Below are positions 33,209 to 42,309 of a DNA stretch of 64,000 nucleotides, piece by piece. Position 1 is the first letter of the stretch. Each line of letters opens with the position of its first letter. The notes below the pieces were generated by a model, which saw nothing but the letters and a program-made list of their open reading frames with translations, was not told the origin of the DNA and ran no database searches. Location: assembly GCA_036558645.1 (NCBI GenBank), contig DATBFG010000028.1:1-64000 (forward strand). The letters are read 5' to 3'. The DNA comes from DATBFG01 sp036558645. GTDB lineage: Bacteria; Acidobacteriota; Terriglobia; Terriglobales; Acidobacteriaceae. The position numbers and the translations under genes were made by a program.

Positions 33209-34581
33209 GCCTGTTCCAAGCCCTACCGGAGGGCAGCAACATCAACGACCGAACCCGGCCGCTGGCCGATCGCATGCGTCCGCGAACGCTCGATGAGTTT
33301 GTTGGGCAAGAGCATTTGGTCGGAGTGGGCAAACCTCTGCGTACGCAAATCGAGCGTGATGACCTGGGATCCATCATTTTTTGGGGACCTCCCGGAACCG
33401 GCAAAACCACCCTGGCCCAGATCATTGCCCGCATGACCAAAGCGGAGTTCGTCGAGTATTCCGCCGTGCTGACGGGGATCAAGGAAATCCGGCAAGTAAT
33501 GGCCGATGCCGAGCGAGCACGCCAATACGGCACGAGAACGATCGTATTTATCGACGAAATCCATCGCTTCAACAAAGCGCAGCAGGATGCCTTCTTACCT
33601 CACGTTGAAAAGGGAAATATCCGCCTGATCGGCGCGACAACTGAGAATCCGTCTTTCGAGGTTAACTCGGCCTTGCTGTCACGTTCCCGCGTATACGTTC
33701 TGAAGCCACTTTTATCGGAAGAGATCGGCATCATGCTGCAACGGGCTCTGGCAGACGAGGAACGTGGTTTTGGCGCGATGAAGCTGAATGCCTCCGATGA
33801 GGCTCTGTTGAAGATCGCAGCCTATTCAAGCGGCGACGGACGCGCCGCCTACAACGTCCTCGAGGTGGCATCGACGCTGGCGCGGCAGCGGCAAGGCATG
33901 GAGACCGGGGCCACGATTACCGATGAAATCGTCCAGGACGCCGTACAGAAGCGTATTTTGCTGTACGACAAGGCAGGGGAGGAACACTACAACCTCATCT
34001 CGGCGCTCCACAAGTCAGTTCGGAATAGCGACCCCGACGCCGCTCTGTATTGGCTGGGGCGCATGCTGGAGGCCGGCGAAGACCCGCTCTACATTGCTCG
34101 CCGAGTCGTGCGGATGTCGGTCGAAGATATCGGCTTGGCGGATTCCGGCGCGCTATCGCTTTGTATGGCCGCCAGAGACGCAGTTGACTTCATTGGTATG
34201 CCGGAAGGAAATCTCGCCCTTGCCCAAGCCGTCGTTTACCTGTCCCTGGCACCGAAATCCAACGCACTCTACACCGCATACGGAGCCGTCCAGGAGGATG
34301 TGGAGCGAACAGCGGCTGAACCCGTACCATTGCACATCCGGAATGCTCCGACCGGATTGATGAAGGGTCTTGGCTATGGAAAAGGTTATCAGTACGCGCA
34401 CGACTTGGAAGGTAAGGTGGCTAATATGCAATGCCTTCCCGATAATCTGCGTAACCGAACTTACTATCACCCGACCAAGGAGGGATTTGAAAGGCAGATG
34501 AGCGAACGCCTGGAGGAAATCAAGCGTCAACGGGGCCACAAAACACCCAACCGGTCTCCAGAAACAAAATCAGAGTCCTAG
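33205..34581 (+). CDS. rarA: replication-associated recombination protein A (RarA/MgsA AAA ATPase)
   Basis: The 458-residue protein has an N-terminal RPRTLDEFVGQEHLVG, Walker A GPPGTGKTTLAQIIA near residue 58, Walker B FIDEIHRFNKAQQDAFLPHV, sensor 1 GATTENPSFEVNSAL and arginine finger SRSRVYVL. The C-terminal tetramerisation part includes SVRNSDPDAALYWLGRMLEA and EDIGLADSGAL. It acts at stalled replication forks with SSB. GTG start, overlapping the methyltransferase stop by 4 bp. Confidence 0.96.
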   Translation: MSLFQALPEGSNINDRTRPLADRMRPRTLDEFVGQEHLVGVGKPLRTQIERDDLGSIIFWGPPGTGKTTLAQIIARMTKAEFVEYSAVLTGIKEIRQVMADAERARQYGTRTIVFIDEIHRFNKAQQDAFLPHVEKGNIRLIGATTENPSFEVNSALLSRSRVYVLKPLLSEEIGIMLQRALADEERGFGAMKLNASDEALLKIAAYSSGDGRAAYNVLEVASTLARQRQGMETGATITDEIVQDAVQKRILLYDKAGEEHYNLISALHKSVRNSDPDAALYWLGRMLEAGEDPLYIARRVVRMSVEDIGLADSGALSLCMAARDAVDFIGMPEGNLALAQAVVYLSLAPKSNALYTAYGAVQEDVERTAAEPVPLHIRNAPTGLMKGLGYGKGYQYAHDLEGKVANMQCLPDNLRNRTYYHPTKEGFERQMSERLEEIKRQRGHKTPNRSPETKSES

Positions 34582-34653
34582 ATCCAGTAATTATCATCGA
34601 TATAGCGAAGCAGCCTTATGTTCCGTTCGTCCAGCGGAACAGGAGAACCCATC

Positions 34654-35925
34654 ATGGCCACCGGCTCTTTTATCCCCAGGCTCGAAGCTCCTAGTGCGCG
34701 TCCATTTGACCTCCAACAAGTCGAAGACTTGCTCAAGTTGCAAAAAGCCGCGCAGAAGATCACCTCCATCCTTGACCTTGATCAACTCATCGACAAAGTT
34801 GTGAATGATGTGGCGCGTTCATTCGGTTGTGTGGAGGCGAATCTTTACATTCACGACGAGGATCGGGGAGAGTTGGTTGTCGCTGGGGTTTGTGGCTGCA
34901 CCGAATACCATAAGGGTCACACTCTGAAGGTCGGCAAGCAAGGAATGGTCGGATATGTGGCCGCAACCGGCCAAATGCGCTATGCACCGGACGTGCGGAA
35001 GGATCCCTATTACTTGCCGTGTGAAGAGTCCACTCTCTCCGAGGTGGCGATTCCACTGCACGTAGGGACTAAGTTAGTTGGCGTCTTCAGTGCTTCTCAT
35101 CCCGAACTGGATGCATTTCCACCGGAGCAATTACGTCTCCTGCAGGCTCTTTGCAGTCATGTTGCCGTGGCAGTACACAACGCGCGTCTTTATCAACAGG
35201 AAAGGCACGCGCGGAAGCGCATGGATTCTGAGGTACAAGAAGCACGGGCAATCCAGCAGGCACTCCTGCCGAAGAGTTCTCCCTACATTCCGGGATTTGC
35301 TATCAGCGGGCTCTCCATCCCAGCCGGTGCGGTCGGTGGCGATTGGTATGACTTCATCAAGTTGGACGATGACCGATGGGGGCTGGTCCTTGCCGACGTA
35401 TCTGGAAAAGGTACGGCTGCGGCATTGTTGATGTCAGCCACTCGCGGGATGTTGCGTTCCCTGGCAGAGGCCGCTTGCAGCCCCAGCGAAGTGCTCACCA
35501 AGCTGAACCGCCTCATGGTCGATGATTTCCCGAACGGCAAGTTCGTAACCATGATCTACGCAGTTCTGGATCCGACTCAGCGCACCCTTACGTTTGCAAG
35601 CGCAGGGCATCTGCCTCCACTCTTGATCGACGGTGATGGTGGACGCTTTCTCGCAGCCGAGCGAGGGATGCCACTGGGTCTGGTCGGCGGGGACTTCTCC
35701 GAAATGACGGTTTCGATCCCAGAAGGTAGCCGGATTGTTTTTTTCAGCGATGGAATCACGGAGGCCGAAGAGCCAACCCAGCAGGACTACTACGGAATGG
35801 AACGACTGCAACGTCACGTCATGAGCGACGGTGCAACCGCTGAAAGCCTCCTTGAGGACGTGCGGTCTTTCGCGGACGGAGCCGATCTGCACGACGATGC
35901 GACTGTAATCTTCGTCCGAGCGTAG
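34654..35925 (+). CDS. GAF-PP2C (SpoIIE/RsbU-type) serine phosphatase
   Basis: The 423-residue protein has a GAF sensor domain (about 30-185; DLDQLIDKVVNDVARSFGCV, QGMVGYVAATGQMRYAPDV), a short coiled-coil linker (ARKRMDSEVQEARAIQQALL) and a PP2C-like catalytic domain. Metal-binding Asp/Gly are in AVGGDWYDFI, GLVLADVSGKG and FFSDGITEAE, with DDATVIFVRA at the end. Such enzymes usually dephosphorylate an anti-anti-sigma factor in partner-switching systems; no such partner is adjacent. ATG at 34654 is chosen over 34618 because AGGAGA lies 8 nt upstream of it. Confidence 0.92.
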   Translation: MATGSFIPRLEAPSARPFDLQQVEDLLKLQKAAQKITSILDLDQLIDKVVNDVARSFGCVEANLYIHDEDRGELVVAGVCGCTEYHKGHTLKVGKQGMVGYVAATGQMRYAPDVRKDPYYLPCEESTLSEVAIPLHVGTKLVGVFSASHPELDAFPPEQLRLLQALCSHVAVAVHNARLYQQERHARKRMDSEVQEARAIQQALLPKSSPYIPGFAISGLSIPAGAVGGDWYDFIKLDDDRWGLVLADVSGKGTAAALLMSATRGMLRSLAEAACSPSEVLTKLNRLMVDDFPNGKFVTMIYAVLDPTQRTLTFASAGHLPPLLIDGDGGRFLAAERGMPLGLVGGDFSEMTVSIPEGSRIVFFSDGITEAEEPTQQDYYGMERLQRHVMSDGATAESLLEDVRSFADGADLHDDATVIFVRA

Positions 35926-35935
35926 ACTGTTGCGC

Positions 35936-36370
35936 ATGGTTGATTACGCAACTGTCTCTATTCCCGCCTTCACACTGGCGGGAATCTCCCGACGTACCTC
36001 CAACAACAAGCCCGAAGAGATCGGCGCGTTGTGGCAGAGCTTCTACAAGAACGATATTTCTTCCCAAATCGCGGCCAAGAAATCGGACGCCGTGTATTCG
36101 CTGTACATCGATTATGAAGGCGATCACACGAAGCCATACACGCTCGTAATCGGCCATCTGGTTGAACCTGAATTCGCTGCGCCATCAGGATTAGTCGTGA
36201 AGACGGTCCCGGCGGCAAAATACGCGGTCTTTTCGGCAAACGGCCCTCAACCTGCCACCCTGATTGCTGCCTGGCAGAGAATCTGGAACCTGAAGTTGCC
36301 TCGGACCTATTCGGGCGATTTTGATTTATTCAGCGGAGACCAGGTCACGGTACACGTGGCGATTGATTAA
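35936..36370 (+). CDS. GyrI-like / AraC-type effector-binding domain protein
   Basis: The 144-residue protein is a GyrI-like small-molecule binding domain without any DNA-binding part: FTLAGISRRTSNN, IGALWQSFYKNDISSQI, YSLYIDYEGDHTKPYTLVIG and AKYAVFSANG...AWQRIWNL, ending in GDQVTVHVAID. Stand-alone versions bind hydrophobic ligands or inhibit gyrase in Enterobacteria. It starts 10 bp after the phosphatase stop, so it may be co-transcribed. Its stop is directly beside that of the convergent CoA-binding protein gene. Confidence 0.8.
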   Translation: MVDYATVSIPAFTLAGISRRTSNNKPEEIGALWQSFYKNDISSQIAAKKSDAVYSLYIDYEGDHTKPYTLVIGHLVEPEFAAPSGLVVKTVPAAKYAVFSANGPQPATLIAAWQRIWNLKLPRTYSGDFDLFSGDQVTVHVAID

Positions 36371-36784
36371 TTAACGCAAGCGGGCCCGATGCTCCTGCAA
36401 GATGCACCGGTCCATCACAACCAGTATTCCTGCCTTGCGCGCTTTTTCCGCGGCTTTCTCGTGAATCACGTCTTCCTGCATCCAGATCAATGGTACCTTG
36501 AGCGCGATGGCCTCGTCGACGACTTCCTCGACAAACTCCGGCCGCCGGAAGATGTTGACGATGTCGATCTTCTCGGGAATGTCTTTCAGGGAAGGATACG
36601 ATCTTTCACCCAGTGCCTCTTGAATCTGAGGATTGACGGGAATGACGCGATAGCCCTGTGCCTGCATGTACGCCGAAACACCGTGGCTCGGCCGAAGCGG
36701 GCTATCGGAGAGTCCTACTACAGCAATGGTTTTGGCGCGTTGCAAGGCCGCAGTGATGGGATCCAAGCGGGAGGAAGAGGACAT
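36371..36784 (-). CDS. CoA-binding Rossmann-fold protein (YccU-like)
   Basis: The 137-residue protein has the N-terminal motif IAVVGLSDSPLRPSHGVSAY, then YRVIPVNPQIQEALGERSYP, IDIVNIFRRPEFVEEVVDEA and IWMQEDVIHEKAAEKARKAG. This is the CoA_binding_2 domain, related to the N-terminal part of succinyl-CoA ligase. Function in the cell is unknown. ATG at 36784. Confidence 0.88.
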   Translation of the reverse strand: MSSSSRLDPITAALQRAKTIAVVGLSDSPLRPSHGVSAYMQAQGYRVIPVNPQIQEALGERSYPSLKDIPEKIDIVNIFRRPEFVEEVVDEAIALKVPLIWMQEDVIHEKAAEKARKAGILVVMDRCILQEHRARLR

Positions 36785-36920
36785 GAATCGATTTTAACTA
36801 GATGTACTAACCGATGCCAGAGGAGGAACGTCACTTGCGATCGACCTGCGAAAAACACTTTCCTGACTTACAGATCTTGCTGGTATGCGTTTAGATTAGA
36901 AGCGCGAGGTGGCATCTAAG

Positions 36921-37454
36921 ATGATTGAAATAATCCCTGTCCAGAGAAAACGGCAAGTCGTTCTGATTCTGTTGTCCCTTGCAGTTAGTGTTTTCGGTAT
37001 TGAGGCTAGAGCGCAGGTTTCATCCCCAACCGCAAAGGAGCGCGTAATGGCGTACCAAGCCAATGGAACTTTCGACGTCAAAATCACTCCGCAAAAGGCG
37101 GACAACAAGGTGGCGGAGAGCGCCGGCGTGGGCAGGATGTCGATTCATAAGCAGTTTCATGGAGACCTCGAAGCGACCAGCGACGGTGAAATGCTAACCG
37201 TTGGATCTGCCGCAAGTTCCGGCGGGTACGTTGCGATTGAGAAGGTCAGTGGAACACTGAAGGGCCGCACAGGCACCTTTGCCCTTCAACACAGCGGCTT
37301 GATGAATCACGGAGAACCGAAACTCAGCATCGCGGTTGTACCCGATTCGGGCACCGGCGACCTCGCCGGTCTTTCAGGAACTTTCAATATCAGGATTGCC
37401 GAAGGAAAGCACTTCTACGAATTCAAATACTCAATGCCTGAGCCGGAGAAGTAG
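36921..37454 (+). CDS. secreted DUF3224 protein
   Basis: The 177-residue protein has a signal peptide at the N-terminus (VVLILLSLAVSVFGIEARAQ, residues about 12-31). The DUF3224 domain then carries ANGTFDVKITPQKA, MSIHKQFHGDLEATSDGEML, YVAIEKVSGTLKGRTGTFAL and LAGLSGTFNIRIAEGKHFYE. It is predicted to form a small beta-barrel like allene oxide cyclase-type folds; function is unknown. The ATG at 36921 has GAGGTG upstream. It converges on the following gene with a 9-bp gap. Confidence 0.82.
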   Translation: MIEIIPVQRKRQVVLILLSLAVSVFGIEARAQVSSPTAKERVMAYQANGTFDVKITPQKADNKVAESAGVGRMSIHKQFHGDLEATSDGEMLTVGSAASSGGYVAIEKVSGTLKGRTGTFALQHSGLMNHGEPKLSIAVVPDSGTGDLAGLSGTFNIRIAEGKHFYEFKYSMPEPEK

Positions 37455-37463
37455 GCGGGAAAC

Positions 37464-38702
37464 TTAGTCCACACCCTTTTTCGAGGTATCCGTCTTTGTT
37501 TTGAACATCTTTATTGCCAGCTTTCGCACCGTGTCGGAGACTTCCTTGTTGCCGGAAAGGTTCTTCAGATCGTGAACCATGATGTTTTTCATCAGGCCGA
37601 GGGAAAGATCAAGCGGAGTGCGGGGATTAAAGACAAGATTACGCACCACGTTGTAATTCTTCATAAAACGTCGCTTCAGAGGTATCGCACGGAGCACGGC
37701 TTCAAGAACGTTCTTCTGACTGGCGAATTTTTCCACTTCGCCATCGGTAATCTTGGGAGAGTCCAGCACCGCTAACGCGACAATCTTTGTACCATCACGA
37801 ATCAGGAGTGAACGCTCCTCCTTGTTGCCCTTCATCGCAAGTTGAATCCTCCCTTTGATATCAAGCTTGGAGATTTTCTGAAGTGCACTACCGCGCTCTA
37901 CTTCTAACCCGGTATGCGGTTTCTTGGTTGCGACAGGCTTGTGAGTAGCAGCTGCAGATACCCCTGTGTTCGCCGGCTCCTTGGGAGCACCCTGCGCCAG
38001 AGGCTCTTCCTCGGTGGGCACAAAGTCCTCGTAGAATCCCCCTATGGGCTGAAACGGTTTCTCCCCTTCCGCAGCGATCTCATCAGCCTTCTCGTTCAAA
38101 TAGGCGATTAGATCTGCGTCGAGTGGTTCCTGCCCCCCAGACGATTCCTGGATCGTCATCTGGGGCAGGATTTCTTCGTTTTCGTTAACGGTTGCTTCGG
38201 ATTCCAGTAAATGGGTAGCGAGCGACTGCTCTGTGCTCCCCGTCAGTCTTCCCTCGATCTTCGCGGCCTGAGATTCGCTCAAATTGCGGTTTGAACTTAA
38301 GGCCCGAGCCAACTTTTCGGAGGCGCTTACTCGAGGACTTGCCAGGATATGGTCCACTACGTCTCGGCCTGCAGAGTGGCAGAGTTGTTCCAATGCGTCT
38401 TCTGAGACCGACGGATTCTCCAGAAGGGCCGGAATCAGCGCAGGACGCACATTCCCCGGAGCAATCAAATACTCCAGAACTTCCCTTGGTGTGACCGGAT
38501 CGCGAGCGGCAGTCAGAGACAGATTCTGATCCCACCCCGCCAAGGTAAGACGCGCCTGTTCACCGAAGATCTTGTGATGCGATAGATAGACTAGGACTTC
38601 CAACATCTCAGCAGGAGGAATGGAGAGTGCGCCCTTCGCCGCCGATTGCATCAGAGTGGCTGGCACAGCCGATGCGCGAATCAAGTCAATCATGCGAGGC
38701 AT
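37464..38702 (-). CDS. uncharacterised alpha-helical repeat protein
   Basis: The 412-residue soluble protein has no signal peptide. The N-terminal 160 residues form short helical repeats (LSIPPAEMLEVLVYLSHH, LTAARDPVTPREVLEYLIAP, LIPALLENPSVSEDALEQLC), reminiscent of DUF2336/leucine-rich HEAT-like repeats. An acidic, probably disordered linker spans about 170-290. The C-terminal 120 residues show similar repeats (IQLAMKGNKEERSLLIRDGT, VVRNLVFNPRTPLDLSLGLM). The pattern suggests a protein-binding scaffold. It is the last gene of the lnt - prfB - HD run, 12 bp after the HD gene. Confidence 0.72.
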   Translation of the reverse strand: MPRMIDLIRASAVPATLMQSAAKGALSIPPAEMLEVLVYLSHHKIFGEQARLTLAGWDQNLSLTAARDPVTPREVLEYLIAPGNVRPALIPALLENPSVSEDALEQLCHSAGRDVVDHILASPRVSASEKLARALSSNRNLSESQAAKIEGRLTGSTEQSLATHLLESEATVNENEEILPQMTIQESSGGQEPLDADLIAYLNEKADEIAAEGEKPFQPIGGFYEDFVPTEEEPLAQGAPKEPANTGVSAAATHKPVATKKPHTGLEVERGSALQKISKLDIKGRIQLAMKGNKEERSLLIRDGTKIVALAVLDSPKITDGEVEKFASQKNVLEAVLRAIPLKRRFMKNYNVVRNLVFNPRTPLDLSLGLMKNIMVHDLKNLSGNKEVSDTVRKLAIKMFKTKTDTSKKGVD

Positions 38703-38714
38703 GATGCGATAGCC

Positions 38715-39341
38715 CTACTTCTTCTTGCCCGCGTGCTTCTTCGAACTCACGATAGAAGCCGTGACGACCTCCAATTCATTAACTACACGCTTGAGTTCTT
38801 TCGTTAAACGATTCGATCTCTTCCGATCGAATTCCTTAACCAACGCACGATAGTACCAGAGTGTTCCTTCGCGTTTACCCTGGAAGCGTTCCCAAATAGA
38901 TTCTCCCGACTCGCGATAATCAAGCAGGATTGACCGAGCATTGTGCAGCTTATCGGCCGCGGATACAAGCCGAGTGTCGTCATCATTGCCGCGCAGCCGC
39001 TTCAGATATCCCTCTTTGCGCTGTTGCCATGGCGGCTTGGGCGTGACATAAGCGTCCGTACAACCGTCGACCATGCGTGCCACGCGACGACCGAAGCGTC
39101 GCCGCACCTCCTTGAGCATCGGCTCCCCACCACAATCTTCCACCACATCATGTAGCAGCGCTGCGATTGCGAGATCCTCATCCCCTCCGGCTTCGAGAAC
39201 TAGGCCGGCTACGCCAAGTAGGTGGGATACGTAAGGCACGCGAGTCTTCTTGCGAGCCTGTCCTGCGTGCTTGCGGTTGGCAAAAATCAAGGCGCGTTCA
39301 AACCGGACGCCTAACTTAGTAACTCCATGATCCGTTCTCAC
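38715..39341 (-). CDS. HD-domain phosphohydrolase (RelA/SpoT HD-like)
   Basis: The 208-residue protein has FERALIFANRKHAGQARKKT near the start, VPYVSHLLGVAGLV, then the HD dyad in LAIAALLHDVVEDCG. TRLVSAADKLHNARSIL supplies the final metal-binding Asp. This is the layout of the (p)ppGpp hydrolase half of RelA/SpoT proteins, without a synthetase domain. A small alarmone hydrolase is possible but unproven. The ATG overlaps the prfB stop by 4 bp. Confidence 0.85.
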   Translation of the reverse strand: MRTDHGVTKLGVRFERALIFANRKHAGQARKKTRVPYVSHLLGVAGLVLEAGGDEDLAIAALLHDVVEDCGGEPMLKEVRRRFGRRVARMVDGCTDAYVTPKPPWQQRKEGYLKRLRGNDDDTRLVSAADKLHNARSILLDYRESGESIWERFQGKREGTLWYYRALVKEFDRKRSNRLTKELKRVVNELEVVTASIVSSKKHAGKKK

Positions 39342-40442
39342 GCGCTCTTCTCGTCGCGGCGCAATCGAAGGTAGCCACTAACAAACGGCTGCAGGTCGCC
39401 GTCGAGAATGCGGGCCACGTCCCCAACTTCCACCTTGGTTCTGTGATCTTTCACCATCCGGTAGGGCTGCAGGACATACGATCGAATTTGCGATCCGAAA
39501 TCTATATCGAGTTTGGAGTCCTCAATCTTCTTGGATGCCGCGCGCTTTTTCTCCATTTCGTACTCATAGAGTTTTGAGCGCAGCATGCTCATAGCCCGTT
39601 CACGATTCTTGTGCTGTGAACGTTCGTTCTGGCAGCTCACGACGATTCCAGTTGGAATGTGGGTGATACGGACGGCGGAGTCCGTCGTGTTCACATGCTG
39701 GCCGCCCTTGCCACCGGATCGATAGGTATCAACGCGGAGATCCTCTGCCTTGATATCAACCTCGATGCTGTCGTCAATTTCCGGAGAGACAAACACGCTG
39801 GCGAACGACGTATGCCGGCGCTTGGCCTGGTCGAATGGTGAAATCCGAACCAAACGGTGAACTCCAATCTCACTCAGCAACATGCCATAGGCGTAGTCGC
39901 CACTGACACTGAACGTAGCGGATTTCAAGCCTGCCTCTTCACCCGGTTGATAGTCATTCAGAACGGTTTGGAATCCTTGGCGCTCCGCCCAGCGGAGATA
40001 CATACGCAGCAGCATGTCTGCCCAGTCCTGCGACTCGGTGCCACCCGCTCCTGGATGAATTGTGACGATCGCATTTAGCGCATCGTTTTCGCCCGAAAGA
40101 AGGGTTTCTGTTTCGACGTGATCGACCAAGTCTCGCAAAGCATCGATCTCACGCCGCAGATCCGGAGTCACCTCTTCTCCCTCGCGACCGAGATCGAAGT
40201 ACGCTCCAATGTCGTCACTCCGGCGCGCGAGATCCTCCTCCGTCGCCAACGCCTTTTCCAGGCGCTTTTTCTCCCGCATTACTTTCTGGGATTCGGACGG
40301 CTTGGACCAAAGGTTCGGGTCAGAGGCTTGTTTTTCGATTTCAGCTAGCTGCTGACGCAGGGTTCCGGCGTCAAAGGTACTCCCGGAGGTCGCGAACTTT
40401 GTCTTTTAGACCCGAGTATTCTTGCTCTAGTTCGTCCAACAT
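39338..40442 (-). CDS. prfB: peptide chain release factor 2, with programmed +1 frameshift
   Basis: The gene is read in two frames. From ATG 40442 the first frame encodes 23 residues and stops at TGA (40373-40371) in the sequence CTT-TGA-C. Slipping +1 on CTT lets translation go on as GAC and gives 344 more residues (367 in all, near the 365 of E. coli RF2). GGGAG just upstream (inside CTCCGGGAGTAC) is the internal Shine-Dalgarno-like stimulator. The main frame has the stop-codon recognition region and the GGQ motif in RSGGKGGQHVNTTDSA. RF2 ends translation at UGA/UAA and controls its own level through this frameshift. lnt ends immediately before it and the HD gene overlaps its stop. Confidence 0.96.
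40370..40376 (-). promoter_or_regulatory. RF2 recoding site (CTTTGAC)
   Basis: Minus-strand CTT-TGA-C at codons 23-24 of prfB is the same slippery sequence used in most bacteria. It is preceded by a GGGAG element that pairs with 16S rRNA. Low RF2 favours the +1 shift. Confidence 0.93.
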
Positions 40443-42047
40443 TTAAGGCTGCAACCTCTTGCGGAATAGGATCGGCCATAACAGGCCCAATAACGAGATT
40501 ATCGCACATAGATAGGCAAACCAATCGCCGTGACGGGTGTAGAAAGTAGTTACGTTCGAAACTGCGTAGGGAGCGCCCAACACCGTGCGAATCTTTCGGG
40601 GCACCGCTGCAACAACCCTGCCGTAGGGATCAATGGACGCGGTGACCCCGGTGTTCGTGTCACGCAAAAGCCAGCGCGCATTCTCGACAGCGCGCATCCG
40701 AGCCTGCTTGAGGTGCTGCGCGTAGGCACCACTATCGCCGTACCAGCCGTCATTCGAAACATTCACGAAGACCTCAGCGCCTTTGGCAGCCAGCTGCCGA
40801 ATCTCGTCTGGAAAGATCGACTCATAGCAAATGAAAACCCCGACCTTCCTGTCATCCATTACCAGCGGATCGCGGGATTCTCCGGGCGTGAAGTCTCCTA
40901 CTTCCTTTGTAAGGCCGGAAGCAAATGCGAATACGCGCCTAAAGGGAACATACTCACCGAACGGGACAAGGTGCATCTTGTCATACCGGTCTACCCAGTC
41001 ACCTGAAGGATTTACGAACAACGCTGAGTTGAAGGTGCGAGTCGACTGATCTGGAGTCTGATTGGCATTCTGAACTCCGATGCCGCCTGCAAGAATCCAA
41101 CTCTGCGACTGCCGGGCAAGTTCGCTAAGCGTATTACGAAATATCGGGTCACTGCTGTAGAACGGTGACGGCGACTCCGGCCAGACAATCAAATCGGCAC
41201 GCCTTGACGAGGAAACAGCGGCATCACCTGGCGGATGCAGGCTGATCCATGTGAGATCGCGAAGCGTCCCGTCAAAGTATGGCCGCGTCCAGTCGGAACC
41301 GGGAAGAATCGGAATATTCGGCTGAACCAGCAAGGCAGTGTGATCCGAATCGAGTGGCGGAGCCGGCAGCCATCGGCCCGATTGCAAGACAAGGGCAGCT
41401 GCGACCGCAGCAATCAACAATGTCTTGCGCCGCTCGCGATGAACCAGAAACGCCGCTGCCATCGCGGCATTCACGACCATGATTTCGAAAGAGGCTCCGT
41501 AGACTCCTGTCACAGTCGTGACGCGTGACAGGGGAATGTTGTCCACTTGCGTGATGCCGAGCAGGTCCCAAGGAAACCCCGTGATTCGCGTTCGCGCCAG
41601 CTCAACGGTCACCCATACGACCGGTGCAATTACGAGTACGCGTCGAGTGGAAGATTCATCCTTCGCGAGGAAAGCCACCAGCAGTCCAAACAATCCGTGA
41701 TACAGACCGAGATAAAGGCAGAAAAGAATCAGGATGACGAGCGCCATGATGGTATTGACGCCGCCATACTGATGCATGGTGTCGTATACCCAGTAGCAGG
41801 TTCCCGCGTACCACAGAATTCCGCATAGATACGAAAGCAGGAACCCCTGGAATGGACTCGCCGGCAATAGCCGTGCTGCTCCTTCAAGCTGTAAGGTGTC
41901 AGCCTTGCGGGCGCGCAGCAGGGCAATCAGCAGCGGCGCCACCGCTATCCACCCCAGGAAATAAAGATCTGGGAGAGGAAAGATGATGATCTGGAGAGCA
42001 GCCGAGAGTAGCACCAGCAACCAGGCGCTCGTTTGTATCTGACGCAC
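40443..42047 (-). CDS. lnt: apolipoprotein N-acyltransferase
   Basis: The 534-residue protein has several transmembrane helices in the first 220 residues (LVLLSAALQIIIFPLPDLYF...). A periplasmic nitrilase-like domain follows with the catalytic triad: Glu in LIVWPESPSPFY, Lys in DRYDKMHLVPFGEYVPF and Cys in GVFICYESIFPDEIR. The final transmembrane helix is near 505-525. It adds the third acyl chain to lipoproteins. GTG start at 42047. The stop codon abuts the prfB start, suggesting one operon. Confidence 0.94.
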   Translation of the reverse strand: MRQIQTSAWLLVLLSAALQIIIFPLPDLYFLGWIAVAPLLIALLRARKADTLQLEGAARLLPASPFQGFLLSYLCGILWYAGTCYWVYDTMHQYGGVNTIMALVILILFCLYLGLYHGLFGLLVAFLAKDESSTRRVLVIAPVVWVTVELARTRITGFPWDLLGITQVDNIPLSRVTTVTGVYGASFEIMVVNAAMAAAFLVHRERRKTLLIAAVAAALVLQSGRWLPAPPLDSDHTALLVQPNIPILPGSDWTRPYFDGTLRDLTWISLHPPGDAAVSSSRRADLIVWPESPSPFYSSDPIFRNTLSELARQSQSWILAGGIGVQNANQTPDQSTRTFNSALFVNPSGDWVDRYDKMHLVPFGEYVPFRRVFAFASGLTKEVGDFTPGESRDPLVMDDRKVGVFICYESIFPDEIRQLAAKGAEVFVNVSNDGWYGDSGAYAQHLKQARMRAVENARWLLRDTNTGVTASIDPYGRVVAAVPRKIRTVLGAPYAVSNVTTFYTRHGDWFAYLCAIISLLGLLWPILFRKRLQP

Positions 42048-42309
42048 AGGTCAGAATAACAAACTGCGATTGACAAGCACCCGTTGCAAGAAACCTCTCT
42101 GCGGCAGGTGGTATGTACGGTACTCACTGAATAAGCTAATATCACTCTTTAATGGGACCCCGATCGTCTGCATCCTTCGAGCGCCTGAACGCATATTCCA
42201 GGCCGTATGGGTGGAATACGTGAAGTTTCGACCTCCATCGAACCTCGAGGATGATGTCGATGTTTGTGGGATTTCAAGATTTCCTTCGCGAGCAATGACC
42301 TCCGCCTGA

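Noticed and set aside
42070..42309. Upstream frame joined to the permease as an N-terminal extension
   Set aside because: An in-frame TGA at 42307-42309 separates it from the ATG, and the upstream peptide has no membrane-protein character.
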